A stretch of DNA of 64,000 bases from Salinisphaera sp. (GTDB taxonomy: Bacteria > Pseudomonadota > Gammaproteobacteria > Nevskiales > Salinisphaeraceae). Shown in pieces: positions 26,736-36,572 of this stretch. The stretch covers positions 20,775 to 84,774 of the forward strand of contig NZ_PBYA01000034.1 of NCBI RefSeq assembly GCF_002729955.1, in the 5' to 3' direction. The translations under genes were made by a program, and so were the position numbers. Every line of letters starts with the position of its first letter. The stretch's first letter is position 1. The notes under the pieces are model-generated. The model saw nothing but the letters and a program-made list of their open reading frames with translations. It made no database searches and was not told where the DNA came from.

Positions 26736-28041
26736 TCACAAAGCGATCTCTGCGCGCAGCGTGGCGACCTTCGCATCGTCCAGGCCCATTCCGCCGGGAT
26801 TGACGATGTACTGGAAATCCGGCTTGAGCGTCATCCAGGGCGTGAGCTGTACGGCATGGAAGACTTCGACCGCGGTCTCGTGGTCGTCGATAAAGCCGGC
26901 GCCCGGCGCGTCGGAGAAATCCACCCGGCTGACCATCAAGCCGGTGACATCGTCGGGGCGGTCGGTGACCAGGCCGGTCGCCTGAACCCCGGCGCCGATA
27001 TGCGTGGCCAATTCGCTCACCTGTTCGTCGGCCTGCCTGGCCGTATTGGGCAAAGCCGTCCACGGCCAGCGACGAGGCCGGGTCTTCGTAGAGCGATTGA
27101 TCCCAGACCAGATACAGGCCGTCGCTGCTGTCATCCATGCCGCCGTCGAAGCGGGCGAAATCGCCGTCGTGGCGCCAGTAACCCAGGCCCAGGCGGCCAT
27201 CCCGGTCGGCCCAGCTGTAATCGAGGCCGACTTCGCCCACGCTGAAGCGATCGCTGTCGTCGCCAAGGAAGTTATCCGGCCCACGCGTGCCGGTGCGTCG
27301 GCCGTTGAGGCTGGAGCCGTCATAGAGGCCGGCACGGGCATAGACACCGCCCGGCAGCTCGGCGAATAGCGCGATGGCGGTGGCCGGATCCGGGTAGGAG
27401 GGGAACGCCAGGATCGTGGGCGAAAAGCCGGGCGAGGAATTCAGGAACTGGTCGCCGTTGTCGACATAGGCGAAGTCTTCGTTGGCGTCCATCTTGCCGA
27501 GCTTGACGGCCAGACGCTCGTCGAACAGATCCTGGCGATACCAGAGCGAATAGAAGGCATCCAGCGGCGTTTCGTCGATGTTGGAATACACCTGAATATC
27601 GCCGCTGTCGAGGTTGCCGTTGTCGCCGTGAAAGCCCAGGTAGGACGCACGCAGCGTGCCGCCCGGCCAGCCAAAGGCGGCCTCGGTATCCAGTTCGATG
27701 CCGGCCTCGATCAGATAGCGTGCCGCGGTGGCGCGCGGGTCGGCGCCGCCATCGAGTACGATCGAATAATCGCCGATGGCCACCGCGTCGAAGCTCAGCC
27801 CACCGGCTTCGGCGGCCGGGCGCAGCCCGCCCATATCGCCGAACAGCGTATCGCGGGTCGCGATATCCGGTGCGCCGCTCACGTCGGCCTCGTCGGTGGA
27901 TTCGGCCATGGACGGTTCGGTGCCGACCATCAACGCGCCAAGGAGCAGGGTGGAGACGAGTGCACCGCCTGAACGTCGTGTCGTTCGCCAGGCGAGGCGA
28001 ACTGACGGTTTCGAGGCGGGCTGAGTACGGTGTCCGGGCAT
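26736..28041 (-). pseudogene. OprB-like outer-membrane porin broken by a 4-base duplication
   Basis: The first ~330 codons read as a signal peptide (ending near SMAES) and an OprB-type barrel (LVWDQSLYEDPASSLAVDGFAQYGQ). The frame then becomes Arg-rich and unlike any porin. The natural C-terminus (QADEQVSELATHIGAGVQAT through to TLRAEIAL) continues in the next frame to the stop at 26736. The junction is a CAGGCAGG (plus strand CCTGCCTG, 27032-27039); removing one CAGG restores one frame. The ATG has AAGGA seven bases upstream. It is divergent from the Mn/Fe ABC operon, so it may have been its porin. A true mutation, phase switching or an assembly error are all open. Confidence 0.82.
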
Positions 28042-28090
28042 GGGGATTCCTTGAGTCTTCTTATTCGATTGCTCGGCGCCAATATTGCGA

Positions 28091-28119
28091 TTGACAGCCT
28101 CGGCGCCAAAATTTAGCAT
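28091..28119 (+). promoter_or_regulatory. Sigma-70 promoter of the sit-type operon
   Basis: TTGACA at 28091-28096, a 17-base spacer, then TAGCAT at 28114-28119. The -10 lies inside the palindrome at 28112-28127, so a bound repressor would block it. Confidence 0.55.
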
Positions 28120-28127
28120 TGGCTAAA
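28112..28127. promoter_or_regulatory. MntR/DtxR-like operator between porin and Mn/Fe ABC genes
   Basis: A perfect dyad TTTAGC-ATTG-GCTAAA. In context (AATTTAGCATTGGCTAAACT) it resembles the operators of MntR in Bacillus, as I remember them. It sits between divergent metal-linked genes and overlaps the forward -10. Regulator identity is inferred; no mntR gene lies in this window. Confidence 0.6.
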
Positions 28128-28198
28128 CTTTAGGGCCAGACGTTATACAGGCTGTGGGCGCGTCCTGGTTTCTTGTTCAGTTCTTGGCGGAGTTACGC

Positions 28199-29107
28199 AT
28201 GGGCATTCGAGGCTGGATGATCACGGTCGTAGCCATGGCCTGCTGGGCGGGCGCGACGCCCACCTTGGCCAGTGACGATGCGCGCTTCAAGGTAGCGACC
28301 ACGTTCACCATCCTGGCCGACATGGCGCGCAACGTCGCCGGCGATCATGCCGAGGTGGTCTCGATCACCAAGCCGGGCGCCGAGATTCACGATTATTCGC
28401 CCACGCCGCAGGACATCGTACGCGCCAGCGATGCAGACCTGATTCTCTATAACGGCTTCAATCTGGAGCGCTGGTTCGAGCAGTTCCTGGCCCATCTGGG
28501 CGATGTGCCTTCGGCCACGCTCAGCGACGGCGTGCGCCCCATTGCCATCGCGGCCGGCGACTATGAAGGCATGGCCAACCCGCATGCCTGGATGGGGCTT
28601 GAAGGGGCTGAAATCTATGTCGACAACATTCGCGATGCGTTGATCGAGCACGATCCGGACCACGCCAATGCCTATCGCGACAACGCCGCCGCCTACAAAA
28701 AACAGATCCGCGACACCATCGCACCGCTGCGCGATCGCATCGCCCGGATTCCCGAGTCCCAGCGCTGGCTGGTCAGCTGCGAGGGGGCGTTCAGCTATCT
28801 GGCCCGCGATTTCGGGATGAAAGAGCTTTATCTCTGGCCCATCAACGCCGAGCGCACCGGCACCCCGCAACAGGTGCGCAAGGTGGTGGACGGCGTCAAG
28901 CAACACGCTATTCCGGCCGTTTTCTGTGAAAGCACCGTTAACACCTCGCCGGCCCGGCAGGTCGCCCGCGACACGGGCGCGCGTTACGGCGGGGTGCTCT
29001 ATGTGGACTCCCTATCCGAGGCCAACGGCCCGGTGCCCACCTATCTGGACCTGCTGCGTGTCGATGCACAAACCATCGCCGACGGCCTGCACGGGCGCCG
29101 CGAATGA
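28199..29107 (+). CDS. sitA: Mn/Fe ABC transporter substrate-binding protein (SitA/PsaA type)
   Basis: A 302-residue periplasmic protein with a signal peptide ending near ATPTLAS. It has the cluster 9 metal-binding fold: VATTFTILADMARNVAGDHAEV, the first His in KPGAEIHDYSPTPQD, the second in NPHAWMGLEG, Glu in VFCESTVN and Asp in YVDSLSEANG. There is no His-rich loop of the kind seen in zinc-specific ZnuA, which favours Mn/Fe. The start is chosen from GGCGGAG upstream. It heads a four-gene operon. Confidence 0.92.
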   Translation: MGIRGWMITVVAMACWAGATPTLASDDARFKVATTFTILADMARNVAGDHAEVVSITKPGAEIHDYSPTPQDIVRASDADLILYNGFNLERWFEQFLAHLGDVPSATLSDGVRPIAIAAGDYEGMANPHAWMGLEGAEIYVDNIRDALIEHDPDHANAYRDNAAAYKKQIRDTIAPLRDRIARIPESQRWLVSCEGAFSYLARDFGMKELYLWPINAERTGTPQQVRKVVDGVKQHAIPAVFCESTVNTSPARQVARDTGARYGGVLYVDSLSEANGPVPTYLDLLRVDAQTIADGLHGRRE

Positions 29108-29146
29108 GCCTTGATCGCAGCCGAAACACCCGCCGAGACATGCAGC

Positions 29147-30082
29147 ATGGCTGAGTCTGGCGCGCGCTCCGACCGGGCTACGCCGGAAAACAGCCGGGCG
29201 GAGGGCATCGCGGCGCGGCATGTCACCGTGACCTATCGCAACGGCCATACCGCGCTCTACGACGCCAGCTTTACCACGCCGCGCGGTTCGATCGCCGCGC
29301 TGGTGGGCGTGAACGGCGCGGGCAAGTCCACCCTTTTCAAGGCGATCATGGGCTTCGTGCCGGTCGCCGGAGGCGATATCCGCCTGCTCGGGCGCAGCGT
29401 CAAGCAGGCCCTGGCCAGCAATATGGTCGCCTACGTGCCGCAGTCGGAAGATGTGGACTGGAGTTTTCCGGTGCTCGTCGAAGACGTGGTGATGATGGGC
29501 CGCTACGGCCATATGGGGTTTCTGCGCCGACCCCGGCGGGCCGATCACGAGGCCGTCGAGCTGGCGCTGCAACGTGTCGGCATGACCGATTTTCGTCAGC
29601 GCCAGATTGGCGAGCTCTCCGGCGGCCAGCGCAAGCGCGTGTTTCTGGCCCGCTCGCTCGCCCAGGACGGCCAGGTGATCCTGCTGGACGAGCCGTTCAC
29701 CGGCGTGGATGTGGGCACCGAGGAGCGCATCGTTGCTCTTTTGCGCGAACTGCGCGATGAAGGGCGGGTGATGCTGGTTTCCACCCATAATCTCGGCAGC
29801 GTGCCCGAATTCTGCGATCAGAGCGTGCTGGTCAAGCAGACCGTGCTCGCCTACGGCCCGACCGAAACCACCTTCACCCGGGCCAACCTGGAACGCGCCT
29901 TCGGCGGCGTGCTGCGTCATTTCAGCCTGGGCGGCGCGACCTTGCACGACGATGACGACCCGCGCGAAGTGTCGATCATCACCGACGACGAGCGGCCCTT
30001 CGTGCACTACGGGGATCCGGGTGAGCACGACAGCCATCGCCAGGCGCCGCTGACCCGGGCCCAGCGCGAGCGCGACGCGTGA
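29147..30082 (+). CDS. sitB: Mn/Fe ABC transporter ATP-binding protein (SitB type)
   Basis: A 311-residue ATPase. Walker [12 protein letters not shown]-loop [13 protein letters not shown] (the VDW is typical of SitB/MntA-type ATPases), signature [15 protein letters not shown], Walker [13 protein letters not shown] and switch His in STHNLG are all present. The C-terminal ~60 residues are acidic and extra. The ATG is preferred; a TTG 36 bases earlier is possible and would close the gap to sitA. The stop overlaps the GTG of the next gene. Confidence 0.92.
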   Translation: MAESGARSDRATPENSRAEGIAARHVTVTYRNGHTALYDASFTTPRGSIAALVGVNGAGKSTLFKAIMGFVPVAGGDIRLLGRSVKQALASNMVAYVPQSEDVDWSFPVLVEDVVMMGRYGHMGFLRRPRRADHEAVELALQRVGMTDFRQRQIGELSGGQRKRVFLARSLAQDGQVILLDEPFTGVDVGTEERIVALLRELRDEGRVMLVSTHNLGSVPEFCDQSVLVKQTVLAYGPTETTFTRANLERAFGGVLRHFSLGGATLHDDDDPREVSIITDDERPFVHYGDPGEHDSHRQAPLTRAQRERDA

Positions 30083-31002
30083 TCGCTACGCTCGTCGAGC
30101 CGTTCACCTATAGCTACATGCTTACGGCCATGTGGGTGTCGGCACTGGTGGGCGGGGTCTGTGCGTTCCTGTCGGCCTACCTCATGCTCAAGGGCTGGTC
30201 GCTGATCGGCGATGCGCTGAGCCACTCGGTGGTGCCCGGGGTGGCCGGCGCCTTCATGCTGGGCCTGCCGTTTTCCGTGGGCGCCTTCATCGCCGGCGGG
30301 CTGGCCGCGGGAGCGATGCTGTTTCTCAGCGAGCGCTCCGGGCTCAAGGTGGACGTGATCATCGGCATCATCTTCACCTCGTTCTTCGGGCTGGGCCTGT
30401 TCATGGTGTCGCTCAACCCGATGGCGGTAAGCATTCAGACCATCATCATGGGCAATATCCTCGCCATCACGCCCGAGGATACGTTGCAGCTCGCACTCAT
30501 CGGCTTCGTATCGCTGGCGGTGCTGCTGGCCAAGTGGAAGGACCTGATGGTGACCTTCTTCGACGAAAACCATGCCCGCTCCATCGGCCTGAAGCCCGAC
30601 CTGCTCAAGCTGCTGTTCTTCGCGCTGCTCTCGGCGGCGATCGTGGCGGCGATGATCACGGTGGGCGCGTTTCTGGTCATTGCCATGGTGGTCACCCCCG
30701 GGGCCACGGCCTATCTGCTATCAGATCGCTTCCCGCGGCTGATCGCGCTGTCGGTGCTCATCGGCACGCTCACGAGCTTCGTCGGCGCCTATATCAGCTA
30801 TTTTCTCGATGGCGCGACGGGCGGGATCATCGTCAGTCTGCAAACGCTCATCTTCCTGGGCGCGTTCGTTTTCGCGCCCAAGCACGGCCTGCTGGCCAGC
30901 CGCCGCGAGGCCGCGCAGGCTTTGCGCGACCAGCGGGCCATGCGCCGGGCAGAGGGCAGCGAGCACAGGCCGGCGCCGGGCAACACGGGGCCGGGCTCAT
31001 GA
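30079..31002 (+). CDS. sitC: Mn/Fe ABC transporter permease (SitC type)
   Basis: A 307-residue ABC-3 family permease with about eight membrane helices. Conserved parts are [38 protein letters not shown] and [21 protein letters not shown] start overlaps the sitB stop. The soluble basic tail ([16 protein letters not shown]) is longer than usual. Its stop overlaps the second permease ATG. Confidence 0.92.
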   Translation: MIATLVEPFTYSYMLTAMWVSALVGGVCAFLSAYLMLKGWSLIGDALSHSVVPGVAGAFMLGLPFSVGAFIAGGLAAGAMLFLSERSGLKVDVIIGIIFTSFFGLGLFMVSLNPMAVSIQTIIMGNILAITPEDTLQLALIGFVSLAVLLAKWKDLMVTFFDENHARSIGLKPDLLKLLFFALLSAAIVAAMITVGAFLVIAMVVTPGATAYLLSDRFPRLIALSVLIGTLTSFVGAYISYFLDGATGGIIVSLQTLIFLGAFVFAPKHGLLASRREAAQALRDQRAMRRAEGSEHRPAPGNTGPGS

Positions 31003-31865
31003 GCGTGGATACCCTGCTGCTACCGTTCGAATTCTCTTTCATGCGCAACGCGTTCTGGATTGCGCTGTGCGTGGCGCCGCCGACCGCGCTGCTGTCCTGT
31101 TTTCTCGTGCTCAAGGGCTGGGCACTGATGGGCGACGGCGCCAGCCATGCCACGCTGCCGGGCGTGGTGCTGGCCTGGATTCTGGGCGCGCCGCTGATCG
31201 TGGGCGCGTTCGTGGCCGGCATGGCCTGCGTGCTGGCGACCGGCTATCTGTCGCAGAACAGCCGCGTGAAGCAGGACACGGTGCTGGGCGTGGTGTTCTC
31301 GGGCATGTTCGCAGTGGGCATCGTCATGTACACCTGGGTGCACACCAACGAACATCTCACCCATGTGCTGTTCGGCAATATGCTCGGTATCAGCCGGGAG
31401 GATCTGATGACCTCGGGGGTGATCGGCGCGGCTGTGTCGGCACTGCTCTTGCTCAAGTGGAAGGATTTCGTTCTGCATGCCTTCGATCCCGCCCAGGCGC
31501 GCGCTTCGGGGTTGAACACGGCGCTGCTGCATTACGGCCTGCTGGTGTGTCTGTCGCTGACCATCGTCGCCACGCTGACATCGGTGGGGCTGATTCTGGC
31601 GGTGGGGCTGGTGATCACGCCGGGCGCTATCGCCTTTCTGACCGTGCGCAGCTTCGGGCGCATGCTGGTGGTGTCGGTCGGTGTATGCCTGGCCTCGATG
31701 CTCGGCGGGGCTTATCTGAGTTTTTTCATCGACAGCGCGACCGCTCCGACCATCGTGCTTGTTCTGACCGCGCTGTTCATCCTGGCGTTTGTATTCCGGC
31801 TCACGACCAGCCGTCGCAACTCGCGGCGCAGGGTGTTGCGCAGCGTCAATACGACAGCCAATTAG
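30999..31865 (+). CDS. sitD: Mn/Fe ABC transporter permease (SitD type)
   Basis: A 288-residue second ABC-3 permease, paralogous to the preceding gene: LKGWALMGDGASHATLPGVVLA, QDTVLGVVFSGMFAVGIVMY, LILAVGLVITPGAIAFLTV. Two different permease subunits per transporter is the SitABCD pattern, not ZnuABC, which has one. It ends the operon; the next gene lies on the other strand 56 bases on. Confidence 0.92.
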   Translation: MSVDTLLLPFEFSFMRNAFWIALCVAPPTALLSCFLVLKGWALMGDGASHATLPGVVLAWILGAPLIVGAFVAGMACVLATGYLSQNSRVKQDTVLGVVFSGMFAVGIVMYTWVHTNEHLTHVLFGNMLGISREDLMTSGVIGAAVSALLLLKWKDFVLHAFDPAQARASGLNTALLHYGLLVCLSLTIVATLTSVGLILAVGLVITPGAIAFLTVRSFGRMLVVSVGVCLASMLGGAYLSFFIDSATAPTIVLVLTALFILAFVFRLTTSRRNSRRRVLRSVNTTAN

Positions 31866-31921
31866 CGACGCGCACGCCGGCGTGTCGCGCTGGCGAGCCC
31901 CCGCCGCCGCGGGCCAGCCGA

Positions 31922-33034
31922 TCAGGGCGCGTCGATATAGGGCGCGATGATATCCGCGACTTGCGCCGAGAGCGCGTCGCCATCGTCGGTGTCGGTATTT
32001 TGTGCGGCCTCGAAAAGCCGTGCGAACAAGGGCTTACCGTCCACGCTCGCGCGGATTTCCAGGCGGTCGTGTTCGGCCATGGCCCGATCCCAGTAGCGCC
32101 GTACGGCTGCCCAGAACGCCTGTGTTTGCACCCAGTAGGTATCGGCCGGCGAGAAATCGGTATCCACGATTCGCTGGTAGCGAACCAGGCCGATCTCCTG
32201 GGCCAGAGCTGTGGTCTTGCCATCGCGCTCGGCGATCTTGCGGGCATGCTGTTCGTGTAGCCAGCCGTGCGGGGTCAGCGTGAGCGTATGCCGGCCTGAG
32301 AGTACGTCATAGTCGTCGCGCACGCTGGCCTCGCGGCGCGGCAGCGGCCGGCCGAAGCGTTCGCTTTGCCAGCTCGCCACGTCGTTGTCGTAATGCCAGC
32401 GCCCGAGTGCTTCGTAGCGCGGCGAGTCGTCCACCTGATAGACCGTCTGTTTCCAGCGCCCGGCGGCTTCGCGATCGGATAGGGTGGCTTTGCGCCAGAC
32501 GCGATCACCGGCGTAGCGCCAGATCGAGGCCGGCTGCCACTGCCAGCGCTGGCGCCAGTGCTTCATCACCATCGGTTCGCTGATCTCGCCGTCGTCGCCG
32601 ACGAAGCGCATCACCATGATGTGCTGCAGCTCGATCTCGGTCGCACGGTCGGCGATCAAGAAGATGCGTTCGGTGGCCCAGGAACGATAGGGCCGGGCGT
32701 CGCGTTCGATATCGGGCGCGAGCGTGGCGGTTTCGATGAACTCGAAGGTCGCGCGATAGTCGCCGGCCAGGGCACGAATGGCTCGGGCATCGCGCTCGCG
32801 CTTGTCGAGGCCGGCTGCGTGGACCGCCCGATAGGCGTCGGGCACCCGTGCGTCCAGTTCTACCGGCGCACCCCGGGTGGTGCCGCCACGTGGCGCCGGC
32901 ACGGCCTGCGACGGGCTATCGAATCCCTGACTGAAGACATAGGGCGTGGCCGCCTGCAGCCCGGGCGCGAAGGCCATGGCGAGCATGAGCAGCACGCCGG
33001 TGGCCCGGTGCCGGGGTGTCGGCCGGCCGCTCAT
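31922..33034 (-). CDS. DUF6607-family exported protein
   Basis: A 370-residue protein with a signal peptide (LLMLAMAFAPGLQA). The mature part carries YRATFEFIETATLAPD, RSWATERIFLIAD, HIMVMRFVGDDG and MKHWRQRWQW, features of DUF6607 proteins found beside metal-related genes. Its function is unknown. Its ATG overlaps the exporter stop (ATGA), so it is made with the Cu/Zn exporter. The TonB receptor lies divergently upstream of both. Confidence 0.82.
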   Translation of the reverse strand: MSGRPTPRHRATGVLLMLAMAFAPGLQAATPYVFSQGFDSPSQAVPAPRGGTTRGAPVELDARVPDAYRAVHAAGLDKRERDARAIRALAGDYRATFEFIETATLAPDIERDARPYRSWATERIFLIADRATEIELQHIMVMRFVGDDGEISEPMVMKHWRQRWQWQPASIWRYAGDRVWRKATLSDREAAGRWKQTVYQVDDSPRYEALGRWHYDNDVASWQSERFGRPLPRREASVRDDYDVLSGRHTLTLTPHGWLHEQHARKIAERDGKTTALAQEIGLVRYQRIVDTDFSPADTYWVQTQAFWAAVRRYWDRAMAEHDRLEIRASVDGKPLFARLFEAAQNTDTDDGDALSAQVADIIAPYIDAP

Positions 33035-34212
33035 GCCGGTTCGAGTCGCCGCAGCAGGGGCGCCCGCAGCGGCTTGATCGAGATCGCGACGAGCACGACG
33101 GCGGCCGGCAACGACAGCCAGAGCGGCATCAATGCATGATCGGCGTCGACGCCGGTGACCATGTCGATACCTAAGGCCGCGACCGCCGCATCGGTGGCCA
33201 GGCCGAATGCCAGCGCACAGGCGCCCATGCAGCCCAGGTAGAAGCCGGCAAAGGCGCTGCCGAACTCCTGTCGCACGGCGCCGATCGTGGCCAGGTTGGT
33301 GGCCGGGCCGGCCAGCAGAAAGACCAGCACCGCGCCCGGCGACATGCCGGCGGCGAGCAGGGCGGTGGCAATCGGCGTGGACTGGGTCGCGCAGACATAC
33401 AGCGGCACGCTGATCGCCAGCATGATGAGCATGGCCGGAAAGCCGCTGCCATAGGTGGCCAGGGTTTCTGGCGGTACCACCGTCAACGTGATGCCGGCCA
33501 CCACCAGCCCGGCCAGCAGCCAGAGTCCGAATTCGTCGAGGATGCGGGTGATCGCATAGTGCATCCCCTCGGCCAGGCGGGCGCGTTTGCCTGCCGGGGT
33601 ATCGCGTGAGCCGCAGCAGTCCGCACTCGTCGCGGTGTTCGACGGTTGGGCCGCCGCCGCGCCAGCCGAGCGATGCCGAGCCGGTTCGGCGCCCGCACAG
33701 CAATTGTCCGCGCTCGCCGCGGGGGGCGATGCACAGCAGTTCGGCTCGTTGCTGACGCGGGAACAACAGCCGCCGGTAGTCGCTGCGGCGCTGGGCTTTG
33801 CGATCGGCATCAGGTGCGAGGCCAGGCCGGTAATGATTGCGCTGGCGATCGCCGCAACGGGTCGTACGACGGTGAAAAACGGGCCGAGCAGGGCATAGGA
33901 GGCGCCGACCGAATCGGCGCCGGTTTCCGGGGTGGCGATCAGAAACGAGGTGGTCGACGCCCGCGACGCGCCGCTGCGATGCAGGCCGACCGCCACCGGA
34001 ATCACGCTGCAGGAACAAAGCGGTAGCGGCGCGCCGATGAGCGCGGCCTTGATCGTGGGCCAGGCACCGTGCCCGCCCAGCCAGCCCGCGATACGCGGCT
34101 GCGGTACGAAGGCGCGGATACCGGCGGCGATCACCAGTCCGAGCAACAGCCAGGGCGCTGCCTTGAGGAACAGCAGTCCGGTGTTGACGACAATATCGAC
34201 AGCGATGGACAT
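33031..34212 (-). CDS. SO_0444-family Cu/Zn efflux permease with Cys-rich loops
   Basis: A 393-residue permease with about eight membrane helices. The first half has GAPLPLCSCSVIPVAVGLHRSGAS, the second half has VCATQSTPIATALLAAGMSPGA and LLAGPATNLATIG, as in the YraQ/SO_0444 family. Between the halves (about residues 145-205) is a soluble insert with repeated Cys pairs (GGCCSR, NCCAS, NCCAG, DCCGS), a likely metal-binding loop. It is predicted to export Cu or Zn. The gene is coupled to the DUF6607 gene downstream. Confidence 0.88.
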   Translation of the reverse strand: MSIAVDIVVNTGLLFLKAAPWLLLGLVIAAGIRAFVPQPRIAGWLGGHGAWPTIKAALIGAPLPLCSCSVIPVAVGLHRSGASRASTTSFLIATPETGADSVGASYALLGPFFTVVRPVAAIASAIITGLASHLMPIAKPSAAATTGGCCSRVSNEPNCCASPPAASADNCCAGAEPARHRSAGAAAAQPSNTATSADCCGSRDTPAGKRARLAEGMHYAITRILDEFGLWLLAGLVVAGITLTVVPPETLATYGSGFPAMLIMLAISVPLYVCATQSTPIATALLAAGMSPGAVLVFLLAGPATNLATIGAVRQEFGSAFAGFYLGCMGACALAFGLATDAAVAALGIDMVTGVDADHALMPLWLSLPAAVVLVAISIKPLRAPLLRRLEPA

Positions 34213-34296
34213 GAAAAAAAGCGTCTTGAGCGTATCGCTGACAGCATACCAGCGGGGGTCGGGTCTGCCGCGGCAACGCCTGCAGGTGAGCGTATA

Positions 34297-34376
34297 CCAC
34301 TTTCAAGCCGGCGCTGCGACGATTTGCCGCATGGGCGCAAGTGGCCGTGCCCGCTATGGTTTCGCCACTTTCAAGC
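34297..34376 (+). promoter_or_regulatory. 12-bp direct repeat upstream of the TonB receptor
   Basis: CCACTTTCAAGC occurs at 34297-34308 and again at 34365-34376, the second just before the ribosome-binding stretch. It could be two operator half-sites for a metal regulator or a small duplication. No match to a Zur or Fur box was seen. Confidence 0.35.
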
Positions 34377-34389
34377 GTTTGGGGAAAGC

Positions 34390-36501
34390 ATGTCGCGTAT
34401 TGTTTTTGGCGTGTTGGCAACGGGTTGCGTCTGGGCAACGACAGGTTGGGCGCAGTCGCCGAGCGCGCTTGAACCGATCGATATCCAGGGTGAGGCCCCC
34501 GCTGCCGAGCGGCAGACGCGCACACCGGCGCCGGGGGCGGCGGATACGGCAGCGGCACTGCGCGACGTGCCCAACGGCGCACTGCTCGACAACGGCGGTA
34601 TCTCCGGTCAGACGCAGTATCGTGGCAGTGCGGGCTATCGCAACGCGGTCCGTATCGACGGCATGGGCGTGACAAGCGGCGGGCCGAACTGGATGGATCC
34701 GCCGCTGCACTATGCGCCGGCCGCGCTCGTGGACGACGTAACGGTCACACGTGGCCTGTCGTCGGTTGCCGACAGCGTGGACCAGATCGGCGCGGTGATC
34801 GATGCGAAAACCGACCGGGGGCAGTACGGCGATAACGACCAATTCGAACTGGGCGGGCGCCTGTCCTCGACCGTGCGCAGCGTGAATAACAGCCACAGCG
34901 TGGGCGGGCGCGCACAGCTGGCCAACGAGCACAACAAGATCGGGCTGTCCGCGGTCACCGACCAGGCCAGCGATAAGAAAACACCGCTGGGGCGTATTCG
35001 AGCCTCCAGCTACGACCGGCGCCAGTACGGCCTGGATTTCGGCAAACGCTGGTCTGCCGGCGAAACCACCGGGTTCGTACGCCATCAGGATACGGGGCGC
35101 ACCGGCACGCCGGCCCTGCCGCTGGATATCGAGTTCTTCGATACCACGCTCGCCCAGCTCGGGCGCAAGACCACGCTGGGCGATACGACGGTCGATGCAC
35201 GTATCTCGTTCAATGACGTCGACCACCAGATGCGCAACGACACCCTGCGCGAAGCGCCGGATTTCAGTCCGCTCAACGGCGGCGCGCCCGATCGACGTCT
35301 TATCGACGCCAGCAGTCGTGGTTATACGGCCGAGCTTGATCTCGGCCATCCCGCCTTCGGCGGCACGCTCTCCGGCGGGCTCGATTTGCGCTATGCCGAG
35401 CACGATGCCCGCGTGCGCGATCCGGACAACGCGATGTTCTTCGTCGACGCCTTCGACGATATCCGCCGCGAAACCTATAGCCTGTACGGGCAATGGGCCG
35501 GGCCCCTGGCCGAGCTCTGGACGGGCGAGGCGGGCCTGCGCTACACGCGGGTGGTCACCGATGCCGGCGACGGCGGCGTGGCCCCCGGTCTGCCGCAGCC
35601 GGCCCGGAACGTGGCTACCGATTTCGCGGCCGCCGACAAGCGTCGAAGCGACGACAATATCGATCTCGTCGCCAAGCTCACCCGTACGCTCACCGACGAG
35701 TGGTCGGTGTATGCCGGGCTGGCGCGCAAGACGCGTTCTCCGCACTACGTCGAGCGCTATGCCTATATCCCGCTGGAAGCCACCGCGGGGCTCGCCGACG
35801 GCAACAACCATATCGGCGATATCGATCTCGACCCCGAGGTGGCCTACGAGATCAATCTGGGCACCGACTTCGAAGGCCAGCGCCTGAGCTTTTCGCCGCA
35901 GCTGTTCTACCGGCGCGTGAACGACTACATCACCGGCGTGGCGGTCGACGATACGCCGGGCACGATCGATTCCGATGTCGAGCGGGTGAGCAACGTCAAC
36001 GGCGACCCCACGCCGCTGCGCTATGCCAATGTCGATGCCGAACTCTACGGCGCGGATATCGCCGCGGCCTACGCCATCAACGACGCCTGGCGGCTGGATG
36101 CCGGGGCAGGCTATACCCGCGGCAAGCGTCGGGATACCGATGACGATCTCTATCGTATCGCCCCGGCCAATCTGCGTGCGGGCGTGACCTGGCAGGACGC
36201 CGACTGGCGTGTATCGCTCACCCAGCGCTATATCTTCGAGCAGAACCATGTTTCGCGTACGCACGCCGATGCACGGCTGGGCGAGCCCGAAACGGCCGGC
36301 TATGCGCTGACCGATATCGCGGCGAGCTACCGGGTGAGCCCGAGCGTGACCGTGACCGCCGGCCTCGACAACCTCTTCGACAAGGGGTATCGCGACTTCC
36401 TGGCCGGCTATAACCGGGCGACGGGCAGCGATATCGACGTCGGCCAGCGCCTGCCCGGCGCGGGCCGCAACGCCTATGTGAGCCTCACCGCGGATTTCTG
36501 A
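34390..36501 (+). CDS. TonB-dependent receptor, probably for metal (Cu/Zn-type)
   Basis: A 703-residue outer-membrane receptor with a short signal peptide ending WAQS, a plug domain without a long TonB box (ALEPIDIQGE, then VRIDGMGVTSGGPNWMDPP) and a 22-strand-type barrel ending YVSLTADF. The start follows GGGGAAAGC. The sequence is closer to small metal receptors than to siderophore receptors. Position opposite a Cu/Zn exporter suggests a role in Cu or Zn balance; the substrate is inferred from context only. Confidence 0.82.
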   Translation: MSRIVFGVLATGCVWATTGWAQSPSALEPIDIQGEAPAAERQTRTPAPGAADTAAALRDVPNGALLDNGGISGQTQYRGSAGYRNAVRIDGMGVTSGGPNWMDPPLHYAPAALVDDVTVTRGLSSVADSVDQIGAVIDAKTDRGQYGDNDQFELGGRLSSTVRSVNNSHSVGGRAQLANEHNKIGLSAVTDQASDKKTPLGRIRASSYDRRQYGLDFGKRWSAGETTGFVRHQDTGRTGTPALPLDIEFFDTTLAQLGRKTTLGDTTVDARISFNDVDHQMRNDTLREAPDFSPLNGGAPDRRLIDASSRGYTAELDLGHPAFGGTLSGGLDLRYAEHDARVRDPDNAMFFVDAFDDIRRETYSLYGQWAGPLAELWTGEAGLRYTRVVTDAGDGGVAPGLPQPARNVATDFAAADKRRSDDNIDLVAKLTRTLTDEWSVYAGLARKTRSPHYVERYAYIPLEATAGLADGNNHIGDIDLDPEVAYEINLGTDFEGQRLSFSPQLFYRRVNDYITGVAVDDTPGTIDSDVERVSNVNGDPTPLRYANVDAELYGADIAAAYAINDAWRLDAGAGYTRGKRRDTDDDLYRIAPANLRAGVTWQDADWRVSLTQRYIFEQNHVSRTHADARLGEPETAGYALTDIAASYRVSPSVTVTAGLDNLFDKGYRDFLAGYNRATGSDIDVGQRLPGAGRNAYVSLTADF

Positions 36502-36533
36502 TCCGCAGCCGGCGACTTTGACGCCGACGATCG

Positions 36534-36571
36534 CCCCGCGCTGGCTGTAGGCCAGCGGGGGCTGTCTTTGT
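36534..36571 (+). terminator. Likely terminator after TonB receptor
   Basis: CCCCGCGCTGGC-TGTAG-GCCAGCGGGG forms a near-perfect stem with a 2-base bulge, followed by CTGTCTTTGTTTC. It may also end the minus-strand MORN gene. Confidence 0.55.
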
Positions 36572-36572
36572 T

